A model generated the notes under the pieces. The model was not told the DNA's origin, made no database searches, and saw only the letters and a list, made by a program, of their open reading frames with translations. This document shows positions 1 to 8,395 of a DNA stretch of 64,000 nt, piece after piece (the first letter of the stretch is position 1; each line of letters begins with the position of its first letter). This stretch comes from Campylobacter showae (GTDB taxonomy: Bacteria > Campylobacterota > Campylobacteria > Campylobacterales > Campylobacteraceae): contig NZ_UWOK01000001.1 of the NCBI RefSeq assembly GCF_900573985.1, positions 1,240,001 through 1,304,000 of the forward strand. The letters run 5' to 3'. Made by a program: the position numbers and the translations under genes.

Positions 1-230
1 ACCGCGAGCAGGAGGAGAAGGAGGCCGAGAAAAAGGCGCACGCCGAGGGCAAGGAGTATGTGCGTAAATTCGTCCCAAACAAGATCGAAGAGGATGCCGA
101 GATCATCGTGGGCAAGAACCGAAACGGCCCGGTCGGCACGGTGGAGGTAATATTTCAGAAGGAATTTACGCGCTTTGTCGATAAGAGCTTTGGCGCCGCG
201 CACGTGGCGGAGTTTAACCCAAACGCCTAA
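1..230 (+). CDS. dnaB: Replicative DNA helicase DnaB, C-terminal end (5' truncated by window)
   Basis: Only the last 75 codons are present, reading from base 3 to the TAA at 228-230. The fragment contains the typical end of DnaB-family helicases: an Asp-Ala-Glu-Ile-Ile-Val-Gly-Lys stretch, then Asn-Arg-Asn-Gly-Pro-Val-Gly-Thr-Val, then a Phe-rich end (EFTRF). In DnaB this is the last RecA-core strand region, around the arginine-finger side of the hexameric ATPase that unwinds DNA at the fork. It is preceded by a charged Glu/Lys-rich linker. The next gene follows after 23 bases on the same strand and may be cotranscribed. The identification rests on the terminal motif only, but that motif is very characteristic. 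Confidence 0.88.
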   Translation, partial: REQEEKEAEKKAHAEGKEYVRKFVPNKIEEDAEIIVGKNRNGPVGTVEVIFQKEFTRFVDKSFGAAHVAEFNPNA

Positions 231-253
231 AATGCGCCCTTTAAGCTTAAATT

Positions 254-1528
254 TTGCAAAAGCCGCAACGTAAATCTATCTTTGAAAACGCGCGCGAGGT
301 TTATGTATTTTGCCTTGCGTGCGCGCTCGTTTTTGCGCTAAATTTGGGCTTTAGCTACTATAAATTTTGCGAATTTAAATCCCAAAACGGCGTTATCCTG
401 CAAGCTAAAATTTTACAAAACTACGAAAAAACGAACGTAAAAGGCAAAATTTACCGCGTTTTAAAGCTAAAAACGAATGATTTTAGCTTTTACACTACGA
501 CGCAAACGGACTTTGACGCGGGAGCGAACGAGCAAATTTTAATCGGCGCCGAAAACAAAAACGTCAAATTTAAAGAGTACCTAAGCGGCTCGTTTTTTAT
601 GCCTAGCTACGGCGTGACGCAGCTTAGGTACGCCGCGAGCGAGGAGCGAATTTACGATAAAATTTTTGAGTTTATTGCCGCGCAACACGAAAACGAGAAA
701 ATGACCGAACTTTTTACGGCGCTGTTTCTGGCTGCACCCGTGGGCAAGGAGCTGCGCCAAGACGTAAATTTCTACGGCGTTGCGCACCTCATCGCGATCT
801 CGGGTTATCATTTGGGACTGATTTTTGTGGCGTTATATTTTATCATGCGCCCGATTTACCGCTATTTTCAGGCGCGGTATTTTCCGTATCGAAACGCCAA
901 ATTTGACCTCTCGGCCGCGATTTTTGCGGTTTTGTTTTGTTATCTTGCCTTGATCGGCTTCGTGCCGTCCTTTTTGCGGGCGTTTTTGATGAGCTTACTG
1001 GCTCTATTTTTGCTCGCTAGAAACGTGCGCGTCGTTAGCTTTGAGCTGCTTTTTACGGTGATTTGCGCCGCCGTGGCGCTGATGCCGAGCCTGCTTTTTA
1101 GCGTAGGATTTTATTTTTCGTGTATGGGTGTGTTTTATATTTATCTGTATTTGCGGCACTTTGGCGAGCGGTTTTCAAATTTGACAAACGCTATCTTGCT
1201 AAATTTTTGGGTATTTTCGGGGATGATTTTGCCAGTGGTTTACTTTTTTCCGCTCGTGAGCGCCCAGCAGCTAGCCGTCTTGCCGCTCACGCCGCTTTTT
1301 AGCTTGTTTTATCCGATTAGCGCGCTTTTGCATGCGTTTGGCGCTGGCGGCGCGCTTGACGAATACCTACTAGAATTTCTCTCGTGGCGCGCAAAGGGGG
1401 TAAATTTGAGCGTGCCGTTTTGGCTGTTTTTGCTTTACAACGCGCTGAGTTTATCGAGCGTCAAAAACAAAATTTTAGCCGCCGTTATCGTGCCGCTAAA
1501 TTTACTCTGCTTTGTCGCGCTTTTTTAA
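254..1528 (+). CDS. comEC: ComEC/Rec2-family competence DNA channel protein (short form)
   Basis: 424-residue polytopic membrane protein. The core ComEC signature lies near residues 170-200, where a His-Leu-Ile-Ala-Ile-Ser-Gly-Tyr-His motif is followed by membrane segments; at least eight hydrophobic helices follow to the C-terminus. In natural transformation ComEC moves single-stranded DNA across the inner membrane. Full-length ComEC proteins exceed 700 residues and carry a C-terminal metallo-beta-lactamase-like domain. That domain is absent here, as I recall for Campylobacter homologues. The start is a TTG (254-256): an ATG at 232 is out of frame and stops quickly. The 3' end overlaps the convergent yihY-type gene by four bases. 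Confidence 0.85.
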   Translation: MQKPQRKSIFENAREVYVFCLACALVFALNLGFSYYKFCEFKSQNGVILQAKILQNYEKTNVKGKIYRVLKLKTNDFSFYTTTQTDFDAGANEQILIGAENKNVKFKEYLSGSFFMPSYGVTQLRYAASEERIYDKIFEFIAAQHENEKMTELFTALFLAAPVGKELRQDVNFYGVAHLIAISGYHLGLIFVALYFIMRPIYRYFQARYFPYRNAKFDLSAAIFAVLFCYLALIGFVPSFLRAFLMSLLALFLLARNVRVVSFELLFTVICAAVALMPSLLFSVGFYFSCMGVFYIYLYLRHFGERFSNLTNAILLNFWVFSGMILPVVYFFPLVSAQQLAVLPLTPLFSLFYPISALLHAFGAGGALDEYLLEFLSWRAKGVNLSVPFWLFLLYNALSLSSVKNKILAAVIVPLNLLCFVALF

Positions 1529-2355
1529 GCTTCTTTGTCTTCGACGCCTACTTTTTCCAGATACGCGCACAGCTTCACGCCGTAGAGAAATATGATCCAC
1601 GACACGTAAATCCACACGAAAAAGAGCAGCACCACCGAAAACGAACCGTAGATGCTAAGATAGGTTTTGTTGTTTGCGGCGTAAAAGACGAAGATACTTT
1701 TGCCAAGATACCAGATGAGCGAGGCGACGAATGAGCTAAAAAGCGCGTTTTTTAGGGCGATTTGGCGGTTTATCGAGATGAGATACGTCACGCAAAATAT
1801 CGCCCAAATGATGAGGTAGGGAAAAATGCTTAGAAAATTTATCCACTTCGTGTAGGCGCTGGAGTTTAGCATATCTTGAAATAAATTTGAGAGATAAAAA
1901 CTAAGTCCAAGCCCTAAGGGAGCTAGCGTAATGAGCGTCCAATAAGCACTCAGCGAGTTCCAAAATTTGCGGCTACTCGTGTGCATGATGCGGTTGATGA
2001 CGTATTCGTAATCGGCAAAAAACATGATCGAGGTAAAGATAATCGCGCCAAGGCCGAGGATGCCAAGGCTCGAGCTGTTTTGCAAAAAAGTCTCGATGTA
2101 GTTTGAGATCGCGTCTTGGTTTGACGGTAGTAGCTGGGCGAATATAAATTCCTTGATCTTGGCGTAATAGACGCTAAAGCTTGGCATCTGCGTAAAGAGC
2201 GAAAGCGAGATGAGCAGCACGGGGATGATGGAGAGCATCGTATGAAAGCTCAGGCTTGATGCGTAGTGCAGCAGCTGCTTGTCCTTGATCTTTAGCATCG
2301 CCGTGAGCCAAATTTTAAGCGTTTGTTTTATCTTTTCAAATTTTTGCGGGTTCAT
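1525..2355 (-). CDS. YihY/BrkB (Rbn-like) family inner-membrane protein
   Basis: 276 residues with about six transmembrane segments. The family N-terminus is visible: a Lys-rich amphipathic start, then Leu-Leu-His-Tyr-Ala-Ser-Ser-Leu-Ser-Phe-His-Thr-Met-Leu-Ser-Ile-Ile-Pro at residues 28-45. Later comes the Trp-Ile-Tyr-Val-Ser-Trp-Ile-Ile-Phe-Leu-Tyr-Gly segment typical of the family. Members were once called ribonuclease BN but are now regarded as membrane proteins of unclear function. It is the last gene of a minus-strand run (exported protein, glcD, hypothetical, this gene) and converges on comEC with a four-base overlap. Confidence 0.85.
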   Translation of the reverse strand: MNPQKFEKIKQTLKIWLTAMLKIKDKQLLHYASSLSFHTMLSIIPVLLISLSLFTQMPSFSVYYAKIKEFIFAQLLPSNQDAISNYIETFLQNSSSLGILGLGAIIFTSIMFFADYEYVINRIMHTSSRKFWNSLSAYWTLITLAPLGLGLSFYLSNLFQDMLNSSAYTKWINFLSIFPYLIIWAIFCVTYLISINRQIALKNALFSSFVASLIWYLGKSIFVFYAANNKTYLSIYGSFSVVLLFFVWIYVSWIIFLYGVKLCAYLEKVGVEDKEA

Positions 2356-2364
2356 TTTGGGTCC

Positions 2365-2946
2365 TTAAATGTAACTGCTTATGGGTTTAAGGTTTTTAAA
2401 TTTGACGTTTTTTCGTATCATTTTTTCTAAATCATCCATGTCTTTTCTCGCATACAATAGCCTAAACCCAAATTTGGTATCGCCGCTCTCGCTTTTTATT
2501 TTGAATACTTTTTCATTGTTCCTGAAGGCAACTCCGACATCATAAATCATTTCGTCAAATTTAACTTCATAGGCGCGTTTAAAGCCAAACAATCCTATCT
2601 CTTTTGAGATGCCGTCTTGCTTAACTCTTATGCCTTTTTGCATCAGGGTATAAAAAGCGAAAGCCAACAGGCAAACCGACAGCATATCGTAAAGAAATAA
2701 CAGCAGATGGTAGTCGGCGAATAAATTTCCATCTGCTGCTCGGCCTAATAGCGACATTGTGCCGCAACATGAGAACATTAAAAAGTACATTATCTTTAAA
2801 AACGGATCGGGGCGTATAAATAAATCTTCACAATCAACGTATTTAAAGGATATTTCGTCATTTTTCCTAAAAAGCACTACAACCATAAAAATAATTACCA
2901 AGATGTCAAGGACTATTTTTAAAAAATCAGCTACGCCTTGCGCCAA
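2365..2946 (-). CDS. Hypothetical membrane protein with three N-terminal helices and a soluble tail
   Basis: 193 residues, not recognised. Hydrophobic segments lie at about residues 8-26, 50-66 and 80-102. The rest is a basic and acidic soluble domain with beta-rich character (segments such as Tyr-Glu-Val-Lys-Phe-Asp-Glu-Met-Ile-Tyr-Asp) ending in a Lys-rich helix. The arrangement resembles membrane proteins with a cytoplasmic PH-like domain, but I cannot assign a family. It sits two bases after the stop of glcD and nine bases before the start of the yihY-like gene, so it is very probably part of the same minus-strand operon. It has no obvious counterpart in the C. jejuni order I remember, so it may be an insertion. 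Confidence 0.7.
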   Translation of the reverse strand: MAQGVADFLKIVLDILVIIFMVVVLFRKNDEISFKYVDCEDLFIRPDPFLKIMYFLMFSCCGTMSLLGRAADGNLFADYHLLLFLYDMLSVCLLAFAFYTLMQKGIRVKQDGISKEIGLFGFKRAYEVKFDEMIYDVGVAFRNNEKVFKIKSESGDTKFGFRLLYARKDMDDLEKMIRKNVKFKNLKPISSYI

Positions 2947-2948
2947 AT

Positions 2949-4334
2949 TTACAACCCCATTTTAAAAGGGTTTAGGATGTTATTTGGATCAAATGCCTTT
3001 TTGATACTTCTAAAAAGCTCCATCTCGGCGTCCGTAAAGGCAAGCGGCATAAACTCAGCCTTGCTGATACCTATGCCGTGTTCGCCGCTAAGCGTGCCGC
3101 CAAGCTCCACCGCGATCTTAAAAATTTCCTCGATCGCCTTGTGGCCGCTCTCTACCTGCACCGGATCGGCTCTATCTACGACCATGACGTTGGTGTGCAC
3201 GTTGCCATCGCCGGTGTGGCCAAAGCACGGCACCTGTACGCCGTATCTTTCCGCGACGCCGCCGATGCGCTCAAGCAGCTCGGGCAGCTTTGAGCGCGGC
3301 ACCGTGATATCCTCGTTTAGCTTTAAATTTCCGTAGATATTTATCGCCTGCGAGCAGTTGCGGCGGGCAAACCAGATGTCGTTTCGCTCGCTCTCGTCTT
3401 TGGCGCGTCTAAATTCGCTAGCGCCGTTTTCTCTAAACACTCGCTCTATCGTGGCTAGATCCTGCTCTAGGCCGTCTAAAACGTCGCCGTCTACGTCGGT
3501 GATGAGCAGCGCGCCCGCGTCTTGCGGTAGGCCTTTGTTAAATTTAGTCTCGACCGCACGTATGCAAAGCGCGTCTAAAAACTCCATGGCTACGGGCGTC
3601 ACGCCTGCGGCCATCGTCTTATAAACGGCGTTCATCGCAGCGTTTACGCTAGGGAAAATTCCCATCGCCGTTTTTCTAAATTTAGGCTTTGCGATGAGTT
3701 TTAGCGTGATCTCGGTTATTACCGCTAGCGTGCCCTCGCTGGCGATGAGAATGCCCGCGATATTGTATCCGGCGACGTCTTTTATCGTGCGTTTGCCGGC
3801 TCTGATCACCTCGCCGTTAGGCAGCACCGCTCGCAGCGCCATGACGTAGTCTTTGGTGATGCCGTATTTTGCGGCGCGCATGCCGCCCGCGTTTTCGCTG
3901 ACGTTGCCGCCTAGCGTCGAGTACTCCTGGCTGGCGGGATCTGGCGGATAGAAAAGACCTAGCTTCTCGGCTTCGCGCTGCAAATTTATATTTATACAGC
4001 CAGGTTGCACGACTGCGACCATGTTTTGCATGTCGATTTCTAGGATTTTGTTCATGTGCTTTTCAAATGCAAGCACCACGCCGCCCTCGTGCGCTAGCGC
4101 ACCTCCCGTAAAGCCGCTGCCAGCGCCCCTAGGCACGATTATGATTTTATTTTCGTTGCAGTATTTTAAAATCTCGCTTACGTCGCGCTCGTCTCTAGGG
4201 AAAAGCACGCCGTCAGGCAAATGGCGCTTTCTAGTAGCATCGTAGCAGTATGCGATCCTGTGCGCGTCGTCGAAGTAGGCGTTATCCGAGCCTAGTAAAT
4301 TTACAAAAAAATTAGCGTGTTTTTCGTGCATCAT
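2949..4334 (-). CDS. glcD: FAD-binding oxidoreductase, glycolate/D-lactate dehydrogenase subunit GlcD-like
   Basis: 461 residues, full length for the family. The FAD-binding type 4 (PCMH) domain is marked by Pro-Arg-Gly-Ala-Gly-Ser-Gly-Phe-Thr-Gly-Gly at residues 68-78 and the Pro-Gly-Cys-Ile-Asn segment near 110. The C-terminal FAD-oxidase domain has the conserved His-Thr-Gly-Asp-Gly-Asn-Val-His (around 370) and Ser-Gly-Glu-His-Gly-Ile-Gly (around 415). Such enzymes oxidise 2-hydroxy acids (glycolate, D-lactate) and pass electrons to the respiratory chain. No GlcE/GlcF partner is in the window, so D-lactate is an equally good substrate guess. The start overlaps the upstream exported-protein gene by four bases, indicating translational coupling. 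Confidence 0.88.
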   Translation of the reverse strand: MMHEKHANFFVNLLGSDNAYFDDAHRIAYCYDATRKRHLPDGVLFPRDERDVSEILKYCNENKIIIVPRGAGSGFTGGALAHEGGVVLAFEKHMNKILEIDMQNMVAVVQPGCININLQREAEKLGLFYPPDPASQEYSTLGGNVSENAGGMRAAKYGITKDYVMALRAVLPNGEVIRAGKRTIKDVAGYNIAGILIASEGTLAVITEITLKLIAKPKFRKTAMGIFPSVNAAMNAVYKTMAAGVTPVAMEFLDALCIRAVETKFNKGLPQDAGALLITDVDGDVLDGLEQDLATIERVFRENGASEFRRAKDESERNDIWFARRNCSQAINIYGNLKLNEDITVPRSKLPELLERIGGVAERYGVQVPCFGHTGDGNVHTNVMVVDRADPVQVESGHKAIEEIFKIAVELGGTLSGEHGIGISKAEFMPLAFTDAEMELFRSIKKAFDPNNILNPFKMGL

Positions 4335-5047
4335 TTCTCTTTCAAAAGAGCTTTGTAGTGGCGGTCAAAGTCGCTGATTTGCTCCGAGCCCCATTTCCAA
4401 AATACCGTATCGATATCCTTGACGCGAGTGTAGAAAGGCAGCTGGTAGTACTTGACCGCGCCACTTTGGAAGCGTTTTAGCGGCTCGAAACTCTGGCAGT
4501 CGGCAAAAAGCGCTTCATTGTTCATAGCGATGAAAATAAGCCCGGCAGCGCTTTGGGAGCACATTTTGCGAAAGTCGTCGCGGCTAGGGTTTGGCTTATA
4601 CTCGTAGCTTAGATACGATCCCACGATATCTGGGTGGATAAAGGTGATGTCTTTAAACGCATTCGTTACTTCGGTGTAAATTTCTTTGTTTGGTACAACG
4701 ATGAGCGAGCGGTTGTAGAGGTAGTTTAGGATGATCTCGTCGCCGCTTTTAGGCATTATGCCAGGTATCGGTAGGGCTTTTTGCGCTAGCGTGTCAAATA
4801 CCTCGAATCGCACCTTCGCAAAGCCGCCGCCTTTTTGCGTGACAACCGCGCGAGCTATGATAGAGCTTTGAGAGCCTTCAAATTTATGCATCACGACGCC
4901 GCTACTGCCTACGACGATGTCCGAGCCGTCTATGATCGTGCCTACGCCCTCATCCACGCTTATTAGCGGGGTTTTATACTCTCTCATCGAAAACTCGGCC
5001 GCAAAGCTAAGGCAAGCCGCCGCTAAAAATAAAAGAAATTTTTTCAA
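4331..5047 (-). CDS. Exported protein, plasminogen-binding (PgbA) N-terminal domain type
   Basis: 238 residues with a clear signal peptide (Met-Lys-Lys-Phe-Leu-Leu-Phe-Leu, cleavage after Ala-16 or so). The body resembles the domain found at the N-terminus of Helicobacter plasminogen-binding protein PgbA and in similar-sized Campylobacter periplasmic proteins. It has paired hydrophobic strands and a Met-Pro-Lys-Ser-Gly-Asp-Glu loop. The Lys-rich C-terminal tail of PgbA is missing, so plasminogen binding itself should not be assumed. It is first in the minus-strand operon with glcD. A TATAAT-type minus-strand -10 box lies at 5083-5088 and a GGAG ribosome site precedes the ATG. Confidence 0.7.
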   Translation of the reverse strand: MKKFLLFLAAACLSFAAEFSMREYKTPLISVDEGVGTIIDGSDIVVGSSGVVMHKFEGSQSSIIARAVVTQKGGGFAKVRFEVFDTLAQKALPIPGIMPKSGDEIILNYLYNRSLIVVPNKEIYTEVTNAFKDITFIHPDIVGSYLSYEYKPNPSRDDFRKMCSQSAAGLIFIAMNNEALFADCQSFEPLKRFQSGAVKYYQLPFYTRVKDIDTVFWKWGSEQISDFDRHYKALLKEK

Positions 5048-5082
5048 AATTTATCTCCTGAAAGTTTGAAATTTTAGCGCTC

Positions 5083-5088
5083 ATTATA
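5083..5088 (-). promoter_or_regulatory. Probable -10 box (TATAAT) for the minus-strand pgbA-like/glcD operon
   Basis: A perfect TATAAT on the minus strand, about 36 bases upstream of the ATG at 5047. There is no clear -35 hexamer, which is normal for Campylobacter sigma-70 promoters. Confidence 0.5.
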
Positions 5089-5131
5089 TCTGAAACTGGC
5101 TTAGTTTTGCAAAATGTAAGTAATTTTCGAG

Positions 5132-5137
5132 TAAAAT
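5132..5137 (+). promoter_or_regulatory. Probable -10 box (TAAAAT) for the M23 peptidase gene
   Basis: TAAAAT lies 24 bases upstream of the ATG at 5162, inside a T-rich stretch as usual for Campylobacter. An AAGGGA ribosome site follows at about 5152. Confidence 0.4.
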
Positions 5138-5161
5138 ACGACTTTTAAATCAAGGGATTTT

Positions 5162-7018
5162 ATGAAGAAATTTTCATTAGCTTTACTGCTGGCGGTAAAT
5201 TTATTCGCCGCCGCACCTATACAATCTACCGTCGAGGAGCTTAATTGGCCTAGCGGAGATACGTTTTTAACTTTTTTGGAGAAAAATTCCATTCCGCTTT
5301 CTCTTTATTACGATATGGATTCGGACGATAAGAAGTTTGTGAGCGAGATAACTGCAGGTATTCCGTATCAAATTTTAAGGGACGAAAGCGGCGGATTAAA
5401 ACAAGTTCTCATACCCATAAACGAAGAGCTTCAAGCGCAAATTTATAAAGACGAAGAGGGTAAATTTAAATTTCAGCTCTCATCGATTTCGTATCAGACT
5501 TATAGGCGCGTACTTAGTATGCCGATCGTCTCGAATCCTTCGCAAGATATACTAGAAGCTACGGGTAGCGCGGCGCTGGCGCATGGATTTTATCTAGCTA
5601 TGAGAAGCGAAGTGGGTGCTAAAGAGTTTACGAAGCTAAAAAAAGGCGACAGGCTCGCGATGGAGTATACGCAAAAGATGAGACTGGGACGCACGTTTGG
5701 CTCTCCTGAGATATACTGGGCGACGATCGAAATCAGCGGTAAAAAATACACTGTTTATAAATATGAAAACAAATACTACGACAAAAGCGGTAAGAAAAAC
5801 GATAAATTTTTGCTAACTAGGCCGATCGCAAACGCTCGTATTACCTCGCCTTTTACGCCCAAGCGCTATCATCCGATACTAAAGCGCTATAAGGCCCATC
5901 TAGGCGTGGACTACGGCGCTCCTAAGGGCACTCCTATAAAGGCCGCAGGCGAGGGTACGGTTAAATTCGTCGGTACTAAAAGCGGCTACGGCAAGGTAGT
6001 AATACTAGGTCACACTAGCGGTTACGAGACGCTATATGCGCACACTAGCGGCTTTGCTAAAAGTATAAAAAGCGGCGTTAAGGTCAAACAAGGTCAGCTC
6101 ATAGCATATGTAGGAAACACGGGCATGAGTACGGGTTCGCACCTGCATTTCGGCGTTTATAAAAACGGTAACGCTATAAACCCGGAGACCGAGATAAAGG
6201 TAGCTAAAAGCGTATTTGCCTTAAATGAAAGCGCTAAATTTCAAAAATATATAAAACAGTTTGAAAACAAGATAAAAGAGTATGCCAACAAGGATGAAAT
6301 CCCTGAAAAAGAGCAGAAATTTGATGCGGCGATGGACTGGGAGCATCCTATAACCGAGCCAAAAACAGACGTAAATTTGACGATGACGGATGCAAATTCT
6401 ACCTTTTCTAGCGGAGATTTAAATTTAACTACGGAGACGAAAAGAGCAGAGGAAAATTTAACTAACATTGGCTCTTTAAAAACCGATATAAATTTGACAA
6501 AAGAGATAAAGGGTAACAACAAGGAAGACAATGCAACCAAAATCGAAGCAAATTTGACGAGCGAGCTTGCAAGCAGCGCCGATGATGCAAATTTGACGGA
6601 CTCAAATTTAACCAAGTCCGAGTCAAATTTAACGGAGCAGCCCAAAGCAGAAAGCAACTCCTCTGGAACCAAAACGGACGCGAACGAGACGGCAAATTTA
6701 GCCGCGGCAAAATCTGCAAAACCAGAGTCAAATTTGACCTCCGCAAAAGCCGCAAGCAAGGCGACAAGCAAAGCCGAGCCAAAAAAATCAAGCAAAGAGG
6801 CGAAAAAGTCAGAGTCAAATTCGTCCGCTAAAAATAAAGACAAACCAAAACAGACGGATAAGAAAAAGGATAAAACAAATAAAGAAACCAAAACCGAGTC
6901 CAAAAAGAAAAAGGACGTAAACGCCAGCAAAGATAAGTCTAGAAAGCAAAAAGACGCCGCCGACAAAAAGACCAAATCAAAAGATAAAACCGCCGAGTCA
7001 AGCGACAAAAAGAAGTAA
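5162..7018 (+). CDS. M23-family peptidoglycan metallopeptidase with sequon-packed, Lys-rich C-terminal tail
   Basis: 618 residues. A signal peptide (1-17) is followed by an N-terminal domain (about 25-215) and an M23 LytM domain with all zinc/catalytic motifs: His-246 and Asp-250 (HxxxD), His-294 (YAH) and the HLH motif at 327-329. Homologues in C. jejuni (Pgp3) and Helicobacter (Csd1-type) cut or trim peptidoglycan cross-links and help shape the cell. Residues 400-618 are a disordered tail rich in Asn-Leu-Thr, Ser, Lys and Glu, which I do not expect in the family. It holds 15 D/E-X-N-X-S/T sequons (Asn 405, 412, 421, 432, 444, 457, 464, 477, 482, 489, 499, 508, 524, 553, 587), the PglB acceptor pattern. 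The last 60 residues are almost all Lys, Asp and Ser. mgtE follows with no gap. Confidence 0.9.
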   Translation: MKKFSLALLLAVNLFAAAPIQSTVEELNWPSGDTFLTFLEKNSIPLSLYYDMDSDDKKFVSEITAGIPYQILRDESGGLKQVLIPINEELQAQIYKDEEGKFKFQLSSISYQTYRRVLSMPIVSNPSQDILEATGSAALAHGFYLAMRSEVGAKEFTKLKKGDRLAMEYTQKMRLGRTFGSPEIYWATIEISGKKYTVYKYENKYYDKSGKKNDKFLLTRPIANARITSPFTPKRYHPILKRYKAHLGVDYGAPKGTPIKAAGEGTVKFVGTKSGYGKVVILGHTSGYETLYAHTSGFAKSIKSGVKVKQGQLIAYVGNTGMSTGSHLHFGVYKNGNAINPETEIKVAKSVFALNESAKFQKYIKQFENKIKEYANKDEIPEKEQKFDAAMDWEHPITEPKTDVNLTMTDANSTFSSGDLNLTTETKRAEENLTNIGSLKTDINLTKEIKGNNKEDNATKIEANLTSELASSADDANLTDSNLTKSESNLTEQPKAESNSSGTKTDANETANLAAAKSAKPESNLTSAKAASKATSKAEPKKSSKEAKKSESNSSAKNKDKPKQTDKKKDKTNKETKTESKKKKDVNASKDKSRKQKDAADKKTKSKDKTAESSDKKK

Positions 7019-8395
7019 ATGATGGAAGAAAACGAGCAATTAAACGAAGCCAAAGAACTGCTAGACTCGCACCTAAACGAGACGATCGATAAGGAGCTAA
7101 GCCCCGCCGACCTCGCCCAGCACCTAAAAACGCTTAAAAAGCACGATGAGGAGCTCTTTGGCGAATATCTCGAAAAGCTCGACCCCGAGATCCTGGGCGA
7201 CGTAGCGATGGAGATGCCCGATCACATGTTAAAGGACGTGATCGAGCAGATACCCAGCGACAAAATCATCGAGGCGATCGAGGAGCTAGAGAGCGACGAC
7301 GCCGCCGAGCTTTTGGAGTATATCGAGGAGATCGACGAACAAAAAGCCAAGGAGCTCTTTGACGGTCTGGATAAGGACGACCAGGAGGAGATTTTACGTA
7401 TCCGCAGCTACGACGAGGGCGAGGCGGGCGCGTTTATGCAGACGGAGCTTTTTAGTGCGCATATCGACGAGCAGCTAAAAACGGCGGTAGAGCGGCTAAG
7501 GCGCGAGAAAGAAGAGGGCAAACTAGAAAACGTCTCGCAGCTTTTTATCACCGATAAAAAGGGCGTTTTGCTCCATGCGGTGCCGCTTGAGGATCTGATA
7601 CTATTTGACTTTAACCAAACCTTAAGAGAGATCATCGCAAAGAGCGAAGAGGATAAGTATAAGCCCAACGTAGCCGTAGATAACGAGCCTATCGAGACGG
7701 TCGTAGAAACGGTCGAAAACTACGATATGAACTCGATCGCAGTCGTAGATAGCAAGGGCTATTTGCTAGGTCGTATCACCACCGACGATATCCACGACTT
7801 TATAAAAGAAAGCGCCACGGAGCAAATTTATAACCTAGCCGGCGTCGACGACGAGGCTGAGGAAGAGGATACGAGCCTGATTAAGGCCACTCGCGCGCGC
7901 GCCGTTTGGCTGCTTATAAATTTATTTACCGCACTTATTAGCTCCTCGATCATCGGGCTTTTTGACGAGACGATAGCCAGCTACGTAGCGCTCGCGGTAC
8001 TGATGCCAATCGTAGCATCCATGGGCGGAAACACCGGCACGCAGGCGCTTACGGTTACCGTGCGCCGACTAACTCTGGGAGAAATCGAGTTTAAAAACGC
8101 TGCAAATGCGCTAAAACGCGAGGTTGGTATCGCGCTTATAAACGGACTAACCTTTGCGTTTTTGATGGGCGTTATCGCTTCTTTATGGTTTAACCGCCCG
8201 ATGCTTGGCGTCGTTATCGGCGCTTCGATGCTGATAAATTTGTTTTTCGCAGGATTTTTCGGTACTTTGATACCGCTAAGCTTAAAGAAATTTGACATCG
8301 ATCCCGCCGTAGGCTCCGCCGTACTGCTTACCACCGTTACCGATACGGTCGGCTTTTTTAGCTTTTTAGGACTGGCAAAATGGATACTTCTGTAA
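7019..8395 (+). CDS. mgtE: Magnesium transporter MgtE
   Basis: 458 residues with the standard MgtE order. An acidic N-terminal superhelical domain (about 20-130) has repeated Asp/Glu-rich helices. Two CBS domains follow (about 135-260, with Ile-Ala-Val-Val-Asp and Gly-Arg-Ile-Thr-Thr-Asp-Asp), then five membrane helices (about 300-455) carrying the pore motif Pro-Ile-Val-Ala-Ser-Met-Gly-Gly-Asn-Thr-Gly-Thr-Gln. MgtE is a Mg2+ channel gated by Mg2+ bound to the N and CBS domains. The first ATG (7019) abuts the TAA of the peptidase gene and is followed by a second ATG. Expression by read-through or coupling is likely. The next gene begins inside its last 16 bases. Confidence 0.93.
   Translation: MMEENEQLNEAKELLDSHLNETIDKELSPADLAQHLKTLKKHDEELFGEYLEKLDPEILGDVAMEMPDHMLKDVIEQIPSDKIIEAIEELESDDAAELLEYIEEIDEQKAKELFDGLDKDDQEEILRIRSYDEGEAGAFMQTELFSAHIDEQLKTAVERLRREKEEGKLENVSQLFITDKKGVLLHAVPLEDLILFDFNQTLREIIAKSEEDKYKPNVAVDNEPIETVVETVENYDMNSIAVVDSKGYLLGRITTDDIHDFIKESATEQIYNLAGVDDEAEEEDTSLIKATRARAVWLLINLFTALISSSIIGLFDETIASYVALAVLMPIVASMGGNTGTQALTVTVRRLTLGEIEFKNAANALKREVGIALINGLTFAFLMGVIASLWFNRPMLGVVIGASMLINLFFAGFFGTLIPLSLKKFDIDPAVGSAVLLTTVTDTVGFFSFLGLAKWILL

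Noticed and set aside
6241..7053. 270-residue open frame on the minus strand opposite the M23 tail
   Set aside because: Shadow of the low-complexity tail; composition is Phe/Ser/Leu-rich, there is no ribosome site, and the plus strand has a clear gene.
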